DNA of 36,096 nucleotides, taken from assembly GCF_014698065.1 (NCBI RefSeq), contig NZ_JACJSI010000070.1, positions 1 through 36,096 of the forward strand, read 5' to 3'. The notes beneath the pieces are model-generated. The model saw only the letters and a program-made list of their open reading frames with translations, was not told the DNA's origin and searched no databases. The DNA is from Nostoc flagelliforme FACHB-838. Lineage in GTDB: Bacteria > Cyanobacteriota > Cyanobacteriia > Cyanobacteriales > Nostocaceae. Below are positions 8,216-17,200 of the stretch, one piece after another. Made by a program: the position numbers and the translations under genes. Numbering within the stretch: the first letter of the stretch is position 1; each line of letters starts with the position of its first letter.

Positions 8216-9148
8216 GTGAATGTTGCAAGCTTAAATTTTCAAAGCTGGCGGGGTTATCTAGAACTGATGCGTCCTGCTAATATTGTTACTGCTTGGGCGG
8301 ATATTCTTGTTGGTTTTGCTGCTTCTGGCTCTGGGATTATTTTTACCAAATTAATCAATGAAGAAGCAAGTTTTACCATCCTAATTCCATTAGCTTGGTT
8401 GTTATTAGCTACAACTGGTTTATACGGTGGCGGCATAGTTTTTAACGATGTTTTTGATGCGGAATTAGATGCCAAAGAACGACCAAATAGAGCAATCCCT
8501 AGTGGTCGCGTGTCTATTCAAAATGCTACTTTATTGGGGAGTATACTATTTGCGATCGGGATTATAGCTGCTTTTCAAGTATCGTTGGTGAGTGGTGCGA
8601 TCGCTATATTTATCACTCTTTCATCCCTATTATATGACTCACTCGCCAAACATCATCCTTTTTTCGGCCCTTTAAATATGGGTTTGTGTCGTGGCAGTAA
8701 CTTATTATTAGGCGTAAGTGCTGTACCCACAATAATAGAAGAACGTTGGTATTTAGCACTGATTCCTGTTCTTTACATTGCTGCTATTACCGCAATTAGT
8801 CAGGGTGAAGTTCACGGAGGTAAGAAGATTACGGGAGTACTAGCACTACTGCTAATTGCAATAGTTTTGACGGCTGTTTTAGCTTTAGAACTATTAGAAG
8901 AGTATACAGCGATCGCAGCATTACCATTTGCTGTTTTATTAGCTATTAGAGTTTTGCCTAATTTTATCAAAGCGGCGCGTGAACCAGTAGCCAATAATAT
9001 CCGAAATGCTGTAAAAATAGGTGTGTTATCTCTAATAGTTTTAGATGCAACAGTTGCATCTGGTTTTGCTGGTTTGTATTACGGTTTATTCGTTTTAATT
9101 TTGCTACCATTTTCGATGAAGTTAGCAAAAGTATTTGCCGTTACTTAA
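8216..9148 (+). CDS. eboC: EboC: UbiA-like membrane prenyltransferase
   Basis: Polytopic inner-membrane protein of the UbiA family, which joins a prenyl chain to an acceptor. The 310-residue protein has about eight or nine hydrophobic segments. The first aspartate motif is intact: NDVFDAELD at 77-85 followed by AKERPNRAIPSGRVS. The second loop carries YDSLAKHHPFFGPL, where Asp is followed by Ser-Leu-Ala-Lys. GTG is the start, supported by the GGAGG upstream. Within the ebo operon it is the only membrane protein, so it may attach a lipid carrier to the cargo for transfer across the membrane; that is a proposal, not shown. It lies 124 bp before eboE. Confidence 0.92.
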   Translation: MNVASLNFQSWRGYLELMRPANIVTAWADILVGFAASGSGIIFTKLINEEASFTILIPLAWLLLATTGLYGGGIVFNDVFDAELDAKERPNRAIPSGRVSIQNATLLGSILFAIGIIAAFQVSLVSGAIAIFITLSSLLYDSLAKHHPFFGPLNMGLCRGSNLLLGVSAVPTIIEERWYLALIPVLYIAAITAISQGEVHGGKKITGVLALLLIAIVLTAVLALELLEEYTAIAALPFAVLLAIRVLPNFIKAAREPVANNIRNAVKIGVLSLIVLDATVASGFAGLYYGLFVLILLPFSMKLAKVFAVT

Positions 9149-9187
9149 ATTTGAATGTATATACCCAGTAATACCATGAATCGTTTG

Positions 9188-9213
9188 TATGGGCGCATAG
9201 ATGTGCGCCCATA
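9188..9213. repeat. Inverted repeat between eboC and eboE
   Basis: Perfect 10-bp arms TATGGGCGCA (9188-9197) and TGCGCCCATA (9204-9213) around a 6-nt loop, in a 124-bp gap. There is no T-run after it. It may be a REP-like element or an mRNA stem between cistrons. Confidence 0.65.
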
Positions 9214-9272
9214 ACAATGAGTATTTAGCAGGTATTTTTGAAATAGTATCAGCCAAAGGATAAAGCTAGAAA

Positions 9273-10490
9273 ATGAAAATTACAAAAAGCAATAATCACT
9301 TAACTTATTGCAGCAATATTCATCCTGGTGAAAGCTGGCCAGAGGTTTTCACCAATTTAGAAAAATATGTTCTCAGTTTAAAATCACGTTTATCACCAAC
9401 AGCACCTTTTGGTATTGGTTTAAGATTAGCAGATGCAGCTGCCAAAGAACTGTTACAAAATAATAACTTGGCTCAATTCCAAGCGTGGCTGACTCAAGAA
9501 AATTTATACGTTTTCACCTTAAATGGATTCCCTTATGGCGGATTCCATCGACAGGTAGTAAAAGACCAAGTTTATGCACCAGATTGGTCTACACAAGAAC
9601 GGGTAAACTATACATTAAACTTGGCACAAATTTTAGCTACTCTGTTACCAGAAGGACTCGACGGCGGAATTTCTACACTACCATTATCCTACAAACCTTG
9701 GTGGAAAAAAGACCAAACAGCTTTCGAGGCAGTTATTAAAAATAGTTGTTTGAACATAGCATCAGTTGTTGTAGAAATGATTCGTATTTACGAAGAAACA
9801 GGAAAGGTATTACATATTGATTTAGAACCTGAACCTGATGGATTAATTGAAAATACCTCAGAAGTAATTGACTTCTATCAAAATTGGTTATTACCAATTG
9901 GCGGTGATTATTTATCAAAAAAATTAAATATTGAGCATAGTTTAGCAGAAACTAAATTGCTAGAACACGTTCGTATTTGTTATGACACCTGTCATTTCTC
10001 AGTAGAATATGAGGAACCACAATCTGTATTTGCGCGTTTGCAATCGGCAGGAATTAAAATTGGTAAGATTCAAATCAGTGCCGCGATTAAAGTAAAAATT
10101 CCTGTAGATATTGAGAAGCGTAGTTTGATAGTTGAACGGTTACGTCCATTTGCTGAATCTACTTATCTTCACCAGGTAATAGAACGTCGTACTGATGGCA
10201 CACTTCATCACTATCCTGATTTAATAACTGCATTACCACATTTAGAGCAATCTTTAGCTGAAGAATGGCGTACTCACTTCCATGTGCCAATTTTTATTCA
10301 TGATTATCAAATTTTGCAATCAACTCAAGATGACATTGTTACTGTTTTGCATTTACTTCAGACAAACAATGCTTGCTCACATTTAGAAATTGAGACTTAT
10401 ACTTGGGATGTATTGCCATCAGAAATGAAAATAGATTTACTTACTTCTATTCAGCGTGAGTATGAATGGGTATTAAAAATAATTTCCTAA
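9273..10490 (+). CDS. eboE: EboE: metabolite traffic protein, xylose isomerase-like TIM barrel
   Basis: 405-residue protein resembling sugar-phosphate isomerase/epimerase TIM barrels. Candidate metal ligands are Glu185 in HIDLEPEPDG, Asp238 and His241 in CYDTCHFSVEYEE, Gln267 in KIQISAAI and a late Glu in LEIETYTWDVLP, which is the Glu-Asp-His-Glu layout of the xylose isomerase superfamily. The early segment LTYCSNIHPGESWPEVFTNL is typical of EboE. It has no signal peptide. The substrate is unknown; the family is known only through its association with the ebo cluster. AAGGATAAAGC upstream of the ATG can serve as ribosome binding site. It is 104 bp before eboF. Confidence 0.9.
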   Translation: MKITKSNNHLTYCSNIHPGESWPEVFTNLEKYVLSLKSRLSPTAPFGIGLRLADAAAKELLQNNNLAQFQAWLTQENLYVFTLNGFPYGGFHRQVVKDQVYAPDWSTQERVNYTLNLAQILATLLPEGLDGGISTLPLSYKPWWKKDQTAFEAVIKNSCLNIASVVVEMIRIYEETGKVLHIDLEPEPDGLIENTSEVIDFYQNWLLPIGGDYLSKKLNIEHSLAETKLLEHVRICYDTCHFSVEYEEPQSVFARLQSAGIKIGKIQISAAIKVKIPVDIEKRSLIVERLRPFAESTYLHQVIERRTDGTLHHYPDLITALPHLEQSLAEEWRTHFHVPIFIHDYQILQSTQDDIVTVLHLLQTNNACSHLEIETYTWDVLPSEMKIDLLTSIQREYEWVLKIIS

Positions 10491-10529
10491 GATGCCCCCA
10501 GATATGAACTGGGTTTTCTGGTTTAATCT

Positions 10530-10557
10530 GTAGAGATGTGTTAATTGGCATTTCTAC
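10530..10557. repeat. Imperfect inverted repeat between eboE and eboF
   Basis: Arms GTAGAGATG (10530-10538) and CATTTCTAC (10549-10557) match at 8 of 9 positions with a 10-nt loop. The GTAGAGA...TCTCTAC-type ends resemble the palindrome near 24872-24900. Confidence 0.5.
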
Positions 10558-10594
10558 ATTATTTTTCAAATTGGTATAAGAAAGGATTAAGTTT

Positions 10595-11968
10595 ATGCAA
10601 AAAACGGTTGTTCTAAATATTGTCGGATTAACGCCCAGCTTACTAGGAGAAAACACGCCGTCTTTATCTTCTTGGGTTAGTAAAGGGCAAGTAGTTCCCA
10701 TTGCACCAGTGTTACCGGCTGTAACTTGTTCGGTTCAGGCTACTTATTTAACAGGAAAATGGCCTGATGAACATGGAATTGTCGCTAATGGTTGGTATTT
10801 CCGCGATGAGTGTGAAGTAAAGTTCTGGCGACAATCTAATAAACTAGTACAAGCTCCCAAAGTTTGGGATATAGCTAAATCTATTGATCCAAACTTCACT
10901 TGTGCCAACCTTTTTTGGTGGTATAATATGTACTCTTCAGTAAATTATGCCATTACGCCGCGCCCGATGTATCCCGCAGATGGCAGAAAATTACCTGATA
11001 TTTATACCCATCCTAGTGATGTGCGATCGCAAATTCAATCTGATTTAGGAAACTTCCCTTTATTCGATTTTTGGGGGCCGAAAACTTCCATTAGTTCTAG
11101 TCAATGGATTGCTAATTCCGCAAAATGGATTGAAGAACGTTATAGCCCGACATTATCACTAGTTTATCTACCACATTTAGATTACTGTCTGCAAAAATTT
11201 GGCAACAATCAAACACAGATTCAAGCAGATTTGCGAGAAATTGATGCTGTTTGTGGTGATCTAATTGAATATTATCAAGCACGTAATACTCAGGTAATTA
11301 TTCTTTCTGAGTATGGCATTACTCCAGTCTCCAAAGCGGTAGATTTGAACCGCTTATTCCGGGAAAATGGTTTAATTGCTGTGCGGGAAGAATTGGGACG
11401 AGAACTGCTCGATTTTGGTGCTAGTATTGCCTTTGCCGTTGCCGATCACCAAATTGCTCATGTATATGTGAACGATCCGGCGTACATCCCGAAAGTGCGA
11501 TCGCTTTTAGAAGCGACTGAAGGGGTGGCACAGGTATTGGATGAAGAAGGTAAGCAAACCTACCACCTTGCTCATCCTAGATCGGGAGAATTAGTTGCGA
11601 TCGCCGAATCTGATGCTTGGTTTACCTATTATTATTGGCTTGATGACGCGAAAGCTCCTGATTTTGCTAGAACTGTAGATATCCACCGCAAACCTGGTTA
11701 CGATCCTGTAGAACTTTTCCTTGATCCGCAGATTACATTTCCTCAAGGAAAAATTGCTCTCAAGTTACTTAAGAAACAACTGGGTTTTCGTTACCTTATG
11801 GATGTTATTCCTCTGGATGCTTCTCTAGTACGTGGCTCTCATGGTAGCGTTACCACTTCTTTTGCCGAAGGGCCACTGTTTATCACTCATCAAACTCACC
11901 TAGTTGATGAAAATCGAATTGAGGCAACAGATGTTTGCTCGTTGATTCTCAAACATTTAAATACCTGA
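10595..11968 (+). CDS. eboF: EboF: alkaline phosphatase/nucleotide pyrophosphatase-like protein
   Basis: 457-residue member of the nucleotide pyrophosphatase/phosphodiesterase branch of the alkaline phosphatase superfamily, last gene of the ebo operon. The nucleophile region is well kept (PAVTCSVQATYLTGKWPDEHGIVANGWYF, candidate nucleophile Thr44), as are Asp196 (LPHLDYCLQ) and the last His416 (VRGSHGS). However, four positions where the family has metal ligands appear changed: Val10 in NIVGL for the usual Asp of DG, Gln200 for His, and Glu239-Tyr240 in LSEYGI for Asp-His. The protein may bind metals unusually or may not be a conventional phosphodiesterase. No signal peptide is seen, so it is cytoplasmic unless exported otherwise. 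AAAGGA lies about 10 bp before the ATG. Confidence 0.9.
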   Translation: MQKTVVLNIVGLTPSLLGENTPSLSSWVSKGQVVPIAPVLPAVTCSVQATYLTGKWPDEHGIVANGWYFRDECEVKFWRQSNKLVQAPKVWDIAKSIDPNFTCANLFWWYNMYSSVNYAITPRPMYPADGRKLPDIYTHPSDVRSQIQSDLGNFPLFDFWGPKTSISSSQWIANSAKWIEERYSPTLSLVYLPHLDYCLQKFGNNQTQIQADLREIDAVCGDLIEYYQARNTQVIILSEYGITPVSKAVDLNRLFRENGLIAVREELGRELLDFGASIAFAVADHQIAHVYVNDPAYIPKVRSLLEATEGVAQVLDEEGKQTYHLAHPRSGELVAIAESDAWFTYYYWLDDAKAPDFARTVDIHRKPGYDPVELFLDPQITFPQGKIALKLLKKQLGFRYLMDVIPLDASLVRGSHGSVTTSFAEGPLFITHQTHLVDENRIEATDVCSLILKHLNT

Positions 11969-12102
11969 AATGAAAATAGTAAAGATGCGATATATCGCGT
12001 CTCTACATCCTAAAACACATTTATTGGTAGAAGCGCACAGCTCTCATTGGTGTCAACTTAACGTCAAAGCCAGTCTAGAACCAGCTTTTTGATTGTCTCG
12101 TT

Positions 12103-12194
12103 CCCAGTCTCCGACTGTGAATGCCGTTCTTGGGGCTGCCGCCTCTCTTTCTGGCGGCAGAGCCGCTAGGAGCAGCATTTCCAGCCAGAAACTG
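12103..12194. repeat. Large imperfect palindrome with inner hairpin
   Basis: The outer arms (12103-12125, beginning CCCAGTCTCCGACTG, and 12174-12194, ending AGAAACTGG) are roughly reverse-complementary. Inside, GGCTGCCGCC and GGCGGCAGAGCC form a strong GC-rich hairpin. This is the form of dispersed palindromic repeats of Nostoc-type genomes. Confidence 0.6.
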
Positions 12195-12325
12195 GAAAAG
12201 GGTTTTAGCACCAATGACAGATGTGCGCCCTTACAGCCGATTCATTATGTTGCACAGATTTTTGAAAATGGTATAACTCATCTGGCGATCGCTATACATT
12301 CAAATAAGAACCGCCATATACAGTA

Positions 12326-12457
12326 CCTTATAAATCAATACGGTTCAGTTAAGGCTAAAACTCTTTATCAAAGTCAAATTTTTTAACGAACCGCAGAGGC
12401 ACAGAGGGAACAGAGAGAAGAAAAAAATGCTTAACTGAACCCTATTGCCTTATAAAT
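12326..12457. mobile_element. 112-bp MITE with 18-bp terminal inverted repeats and 10-bp target duplication
   Basis: The element spans 12336-12447. Its left end CAATACGGTTCAGTTAAG and the reverse complement of its right end (CAATAGGGTTCAGTTAAG) match at 17 of 18 positions. It is flanked on both sides by the identical 10-mer CCTTATAAAT (12326-12335 and 12448-12457), which is the signature of a target-site duplication. It has no coding capacity, so it must have been moved by a transposase in trans. An inner motif, AACGAACCGCAGAGGCACAG (12385-12404), is shared in part with the left edge of the window. It sits just upstream of the lipoprotein gene. Confidence 0.85.
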
Positions 12458-12508
12458 TAGTAATACAATCTCCAAAAACTAGGGACTATGTTAGAGCAAA
12501 ACGGAAAC

Positions 12509-12745
12509 ATGAGGATAAAAATCTTCAAAAGCATCTTTGCTGTTGTCAATTTAGCGCTAATCTCTGGAGGATTAATTAGTTGTGCTGTTGAGGCACCGCA
12601 GCCACTTGCTCCAACTGAGCAACAAAAACCAGTTGTACAACCTAACGAACAGCCTAACCAGGAAGACAGAGACGACGACGACAAACAGGATAATCGCAAG
12701 GATGATCAAGACGATGACGATGACGATAAAGACAATAACGACTAA
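12509..12745 (+). CDS. Small acidic lipoprotein
   Basis: Protein of about 78 residues with a basic N-terminus (MRIKIFKS), a hydrophobic stretch and a lipobox LISC with Cys25 as the lipid attachment site. The mature part is short, Pro/Gln-rich and ends in a strikingly acidic, Asp-rich low-complexity tail (DRDDDDKQDN...DDDDDDKDNND) with interspersed Lys. It is probably anchored to a membrane and exposed to the periplasm. The tail could bind Ca2+ or other cations or simply be disordered; no domain is recognised. An ATG at 12488 in frame would add seven residues before the signal; the start at 12509 gives a more normal signal peptide. It sits between the MITE and pepP and may depend on a promoter at the MITE edge. 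Confidence 0.65.
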   Translation: MRIKIFKSIFAVVNLALISGGLISCAVEAPQPLAPTEQQKPVVQPNEQPNQEDRDDDDKQDNRKDDQDDDDDDKDNND

Positions 12746-12792
12746 ATAAAGGCAAAACCATTACCTTTATCTTCTTCTTTGAGTTTCTATTT

Positions 12793-14175
12793 ATGTTTAT
12801 TCAACAAACCTCTACTTCCCTCGCTGATACTTTACGCCTCCGACGGCAACAACTAGCCAATCTGATTGATTTTCCAGCAATTCTGTGGTCAGGTAGCAAT
12901 AGTTCGCGTAATTTTCCCGCAAATCCTTTTCCCTTTCGTGCTAGCAGTCATTTCCTCTATTTTGCTGGACTACCCTTATCACAGGCGGCAATTCATTTAG
13001 AAGCGGGGAAGCTAGAACTATTCATGGACGATCCTTCACCCGGTAGCGCCCTTTGGCATGGAGAAATGCCAACGTGCGAGGAAATAGCCGAAAAAATTGG
13101 GGCGGATGCTGCTCGACCAATGGCAGAATTAGAGTCTTGGCTACAAGATGCCGCTACACTTGCTGTACAAGATGCTGCTACTTGGACACAGCAATCGCAG
13201 CTATTAAATAGATGGGTTTTGCCACAAAGCCCTCCCCAAGGAATTGACTTAGAGTTAGCTAAAGCGATCGTTTCTCTCCGCCTCACTCATGATGAAGCTG
13301 CATTAACCCAGTTGCGAAAAGCTGCGGCAGTCACCGTAGAAGCCCACAAAGCTGGTATGGCGGCAACGCCCCAAGCCAAGCTAGAAGCAGAAGTTCGTGC
13401 AGCGATGGAAGGGGTAATTATTGCCCACAATATGACCACCTCTTACAACAGTATTGTCACCGTTCACGGTGAAGTTTTGCATAATGAGCAGTATCACCAT
13501 CCCCTACAAGCAGGCGATTTACTGCTTGCTGATGTTGGCGCTGAAACTGAGACGGGTTGGGCAGGTGATGTTACTCGTACATGGCCAGTTTCTGGCAAAT
13601 TTTCATCTACCCAGAGAGATATTTATAATGTTGTGCTGGCAGCTCATGATGCTTGCATTGCCAAAATACAACCTAGTGTAGAGTACGGAGATATTCATCT
13701 GCTAGCTGCTATGGTCATAGCTGAAGGTTTAGTAGAGTTAGATATTTTACAAGGAAATCCCCAAGATTTAGTAGAGATGGATGCCCACGCGCTATTTTTC
13801 CCTCACGGTATCGGTCATCTACTGGGTTTAGATGTCCATGATATGGAAGATTTGGGCGATTTAGCAGGGTATGAAGAAGGACGCCAAAGGAGCGATCGCT
13901 TTGGCTTAGGCTACCTGCGTTTAAATCGTCCCCTACGTCCAGGAATGTTAGTCACAATTGAGCCTGGTTTTTATCAAGTACCAGCAATTTTAAATGATAC
14001 TAATATCCGTTCCAAGTATCAGAATGTCGTAAATTGGCAGCGTTTATCTGAATTTGCTGATGTACGCGGAATCCGTATTGAAGATGATGTTTTAGTTACC
14101 GCAGTAGGCAGCGAAGTTTTAACAGGTGCGTTGCCGAATGATGCCGATACTATAGAAAATCTAGTCAATGTCTGA
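12793..14175 (+). CDS. pepP: Aminopeptidase P family protein (M24B metallopeptidase)
   Basis: Removes N-terminal residues preceding proline. The 460-residue protein has the creatinase N-terminal domain (about 1-165) and the pita-bread M24 domain. Metal ligands are all present: Asp247 and Asp259 (LLADVGAETETGWAGDVTRT), His342 in HGIGHLLGLDVHD, Glu390 in TIEPGFY and Glu430 in GIRIEDDV. The spacing between the first two Asp is 12 rather than the 11 I recall for E. coli PepP, a one-residue insertion. It is cytoplasmic with no signal peptide. It starts 47 bp after the lipoprotein gene and could be cotranscribed with it. The gene ends 30 bp from the convergent pixL. Confidence 0.92.
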   Translation: MFIQQTSTSLADTLRLRRQQLANLIDFPAILWSGSNSSRNFPANPFPFRASSHFLYFAGLPLSQAAIHLEAGKLELFMDDPSPGSALWHGEMPTCEEIAEKIGADAARPMAELESWLQDAATLAVQDAATWTQQSQLLNRWVLPQSPPQGIDLELAKAIVSLRLTHDEAALTQLRKAAAVTVEAHKAGMAATPQAKLEAEVRAAMEGVIIAHNMTTSYNSIVTVHGEVLHNEQYHHPLQAGDLLLADVGAETETGWAGDVTRTWPVSGKFSSTQRDIYNVVLAAHDACIAKIQPSVEYGDIHLLAAMVIAEGLVELDILQGNPQDLVEMDAHALFFPHGIGHLLGLDVHDMEDLGDLAGYEEGRQRSDRFGLGYLRLNRPLRPGMLVTIEPGFYQVPAILNDTNIRSKYQNVVNWQRLSEFADVRGIRIEDDVLVTAVGSEVLTGALPNDADTIENLVNV

Positions 14176-14203
14176 GTAGGGGCGCAAGGACTTGCGCCCC
14201 TAC
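14176..14203. terminator. Perfect inverted repeat filling the pepP/pixL gap
   Basis: Arms GTAGGGGCGCAAG (14176-14188) and CTTGCGCCCCTAC (14191-14203) are perfect over 13 bp with a 2-nt centre. The repeat starts on the base after the pepP stop and ends two bases before the pixL stop codon, so it occupies nearly the whole gap between convergent genes. It could act as a bidirectional transcription stop, although no T-run follows, and it also looks like a dispersed repeat. Confidence 0.6.
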
Positions 14204-14205
14204 TG

Positions 14206-17200
14206 CTAAATTAACTCTTTAATTGTAGAAATAAATTCATGTTCTAAAAAAGGCTTGGTCAAGTAAGCTTTTGCACCCAACTCTTTGGCAAGCTGGCGAT
14301 GTTTGTCAGCACTGCGAGAAGTGAGAATCACTACAGGTACATTTCCTAAATTAGGGTGTTGACGGAAATTGCTCAACAACTCAAAACCATTCATTCGTGG
14401 CATCTCTAAATCAGAGACGACAACTTGAATTTCAGGATGTAACTCCAACTTTTCTAAAGCTTCTACACCATTTTGAGCTTGTATTACTTGATAGCCAGAT
14501 TTTTGCAAAGTTAGAGAGAGAGTTTGCCGCAGACTAATTGCATCATCTACTACTAAAACAACTTTTGGTGTTTTATTATCTGGCTCTTGAGAATAACTGG
14601 GTAGGGTTTCTGTAGTTGTTGTGGAAGTCGATGCAGCAAGTAATAGTGTAGATGGAAAATTCTGTCCTGATATCGGCAAAGCTTTTTTATCTGAGGAAGA
14701 AGCTGAAGCTACTGGTAGCGCTCTGATATCAACTGTTGTTTGTTGAATCTCGTTAGATTTTACTAGCAAGGAAGCATCAATTATTAAGATGAGATTACCA
14801 TTAGCTAAACTACTACAACCGTAAATGTATTTTGGCGGTGCGATCGCATTTCCTAAAGGTCTAATTACTAGTTCTTGTTCACCAATTATTTGGTCAACTT
14901 CTAAAGCGACTTTTCCTTGATTTCGTCGTAGCAAAATCACCGGATTTCTCGCTACACTTGAGTCATGGGTATTTAATCTGTTGTATGCAGTAGAACTATT
15001 AAAAAATGAATCATTATAATCAATCAACTTTGAAAGCTGATGCAGGCTGACCATAGTCTCATCATTCTCTATATTCCAATGCAAGACTTTTTTGCCCTCA
15101 ATTTCTTTAATTTGTTGTTCAGAGGGTATTAAGATTTTTTCGATACTGTCCAAAAGCAGACCATAAACAACACCTTTGGCTTGAACTAGCATTAACTTTT
15201 CTGTAGTCATAGAAAAAGGAATTTTGAGTATAAATATTGTTCCTTGATTGGGTAAGGATTGAACCGAAATTGAGCCGTTAAGTGCGTGCATCTGAGTACG
15301 CACAATATCTAAACCCATACCGCGCCCAGAAATTTCACTCACTTTACCAGCAGTAGAAAATCCAGGCAAAAATATCAAATCTAAAAGTTCAGATTCAGCT
15401 AGATTAGAAGCATAGTTTCTAGCTTTTTCTTCAGTTTGTGTGGGATAAAGTTCAGCAGCTTTTCTGCGAATTCTGTCTAAATTCAATCCTTGGCCATCAT
15501 CCCGAACTTCGATAACAGTTTGGCTACCTTGATGATAAGCGCAGATTTCGATTAAACCTTGTTCTGGTTTACCAAGCTCTCGGCGAACTTGCGGAGCTTC
15601 AATACCGTGGTCAAAAGCATTACGCACTAAGTGTAACAAGGGATCGTAGAGCTTTTCTGCGATCGCTTTATCTACCAGTACTTCACTACCAGTAAGTTTC
15701 AATTCTACAAGTTTGGCATGAACATTCCCCAACTTATTTACCATGTGGGGAAAGCGATTCAGGATATTGCCCAAAGGCGACATACGTGCTTCGACTAAGC
15801 TATCTATAATATTAAGAGTTAAATTCTCTTGTTTATCGCTAATTTGAGTAGCTTGTGTCAGAAGCAAGTCAAGAGACTCTGTGGTTTCTTGGAGTTGCAG
15901 TGTCTCTTCTATGGCTTCATGCAATGTCATCTGAAACTCTGTATATACATCCATTTCCAACAAGTCAAAATTCACTGCAAAACTTTGCGTTTCTTGTGAG
16001 TTAATGTTTTGTATTTGTAATGGTAAATCACGTAACTCATTTAAAGTTGTTTGGTGTCTAGTGAGTTGCTGTATTAATTGCTCAATTATTTCTTTGACTT
16101 GTTCATCTTGCAAACTACGCCGTTTTTGGTAAATCAGCAATTCTCCAGCTAGATAATTTAAGTGTTGCAGTCTTTCTGTATCTACCCGAATAAATGAAGG
16201 TTGGCGGAAATTTTTAGTTTGAACATACTGTGATTGATCCTCTATTTCTTTATTGATTTGTGTAGTTATATCAGACAAGACTTCAATAGCTGTTTCAGGA
16301 ACATCTACAACTACCTGCTTACTAACAGCTAATGAATCAAGCTTTCCTGAAAAATCATCAGTTTGTGTAGTCACAACTTCAACAGCAATTTGGTTAGCTT
16401 CTTCTCCCCATATCGATTCTAGTAAGTTATCATTTACTTGAGAAAATGCAGATTGAGATATCTCTTTAATAACTAACAGTGTTTGTAACTTGGGATTATC
16501 AATCCAATTTTTCTCTTGGCTAGTAACAGGAGGATAATTTTTATATTCTTTAGCTAATTTATGAATTTGGTTTTGTAATATTTTAATTCCTGATAAATAA
16601 CTGTCAGATGGGTTAAGAGAATATTGGAATTTTGCAACTGCAAATAAGATAATTAAGATAATCCCACGTCGATAAATACAAAGACTTTGGCTATCTTCTT
16701 CATCTTGAACAAAATCAAGAAAACTTTTCAGCCAGTTTTCGATATAATTAAGCAGGATTTTCCTTTCTAAGGCGGGAACCAGTAAATTTAAATTTAATTC
16801 TGACTCTGGTATTTGCATTTGGTGATTAAACCAGCCAAAAATGTAGCGAATGACTTTTAAATAAAACTTGGCAGTTGTAGGCTTAACCGATTCATTTTTA
16901 TTGTTATCAGATGTAGTGAGGAACTGGTAAAACTGTTCTTCATTGATAAAAAATGTAGCAACAGATGAATTATTTTGTAATTCTTCAGATAATTCATTAT
17001 TTGCCACTGTTGTCAGTTTTCGTAACTCTGGAGAAACCTCTCCGCCAGATGTGCGATCGCCTTTTAATACTAATTGTTGTGCTTGTCGTAAATCTGCAAA
17101 GGCAATTTCTGCAATTTGCCGTACTTGGGTAGGATTTGCTTGCAATGCCAACATAATGGTTTGAGCAATTTCTCCTAATCCAGGTAGATTTAAAGATTCT

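Larger units (their letters stand above)
11969..12508. other. Repeat-rich intergenic region after eboF
   Basis: About 540 bp without a convincing gene. It holds an AGATGCGATATATCGCGTCT palindrome near 11983-12002, a large imperfect palindrome (12103-12194) and the MITE at 12336-12447 with its flanking duplications. An open frame through part of it is made of repeat sequence and has no ribosome binding site. Confidence 0.6.

Noticed and set aside
12093..12386. 97-residue plus-strand frame after eboF
   Set aside because: It uses a non-ATG start and runs through the large palindrome and into the MITE; the translation has no protein-like pattern.
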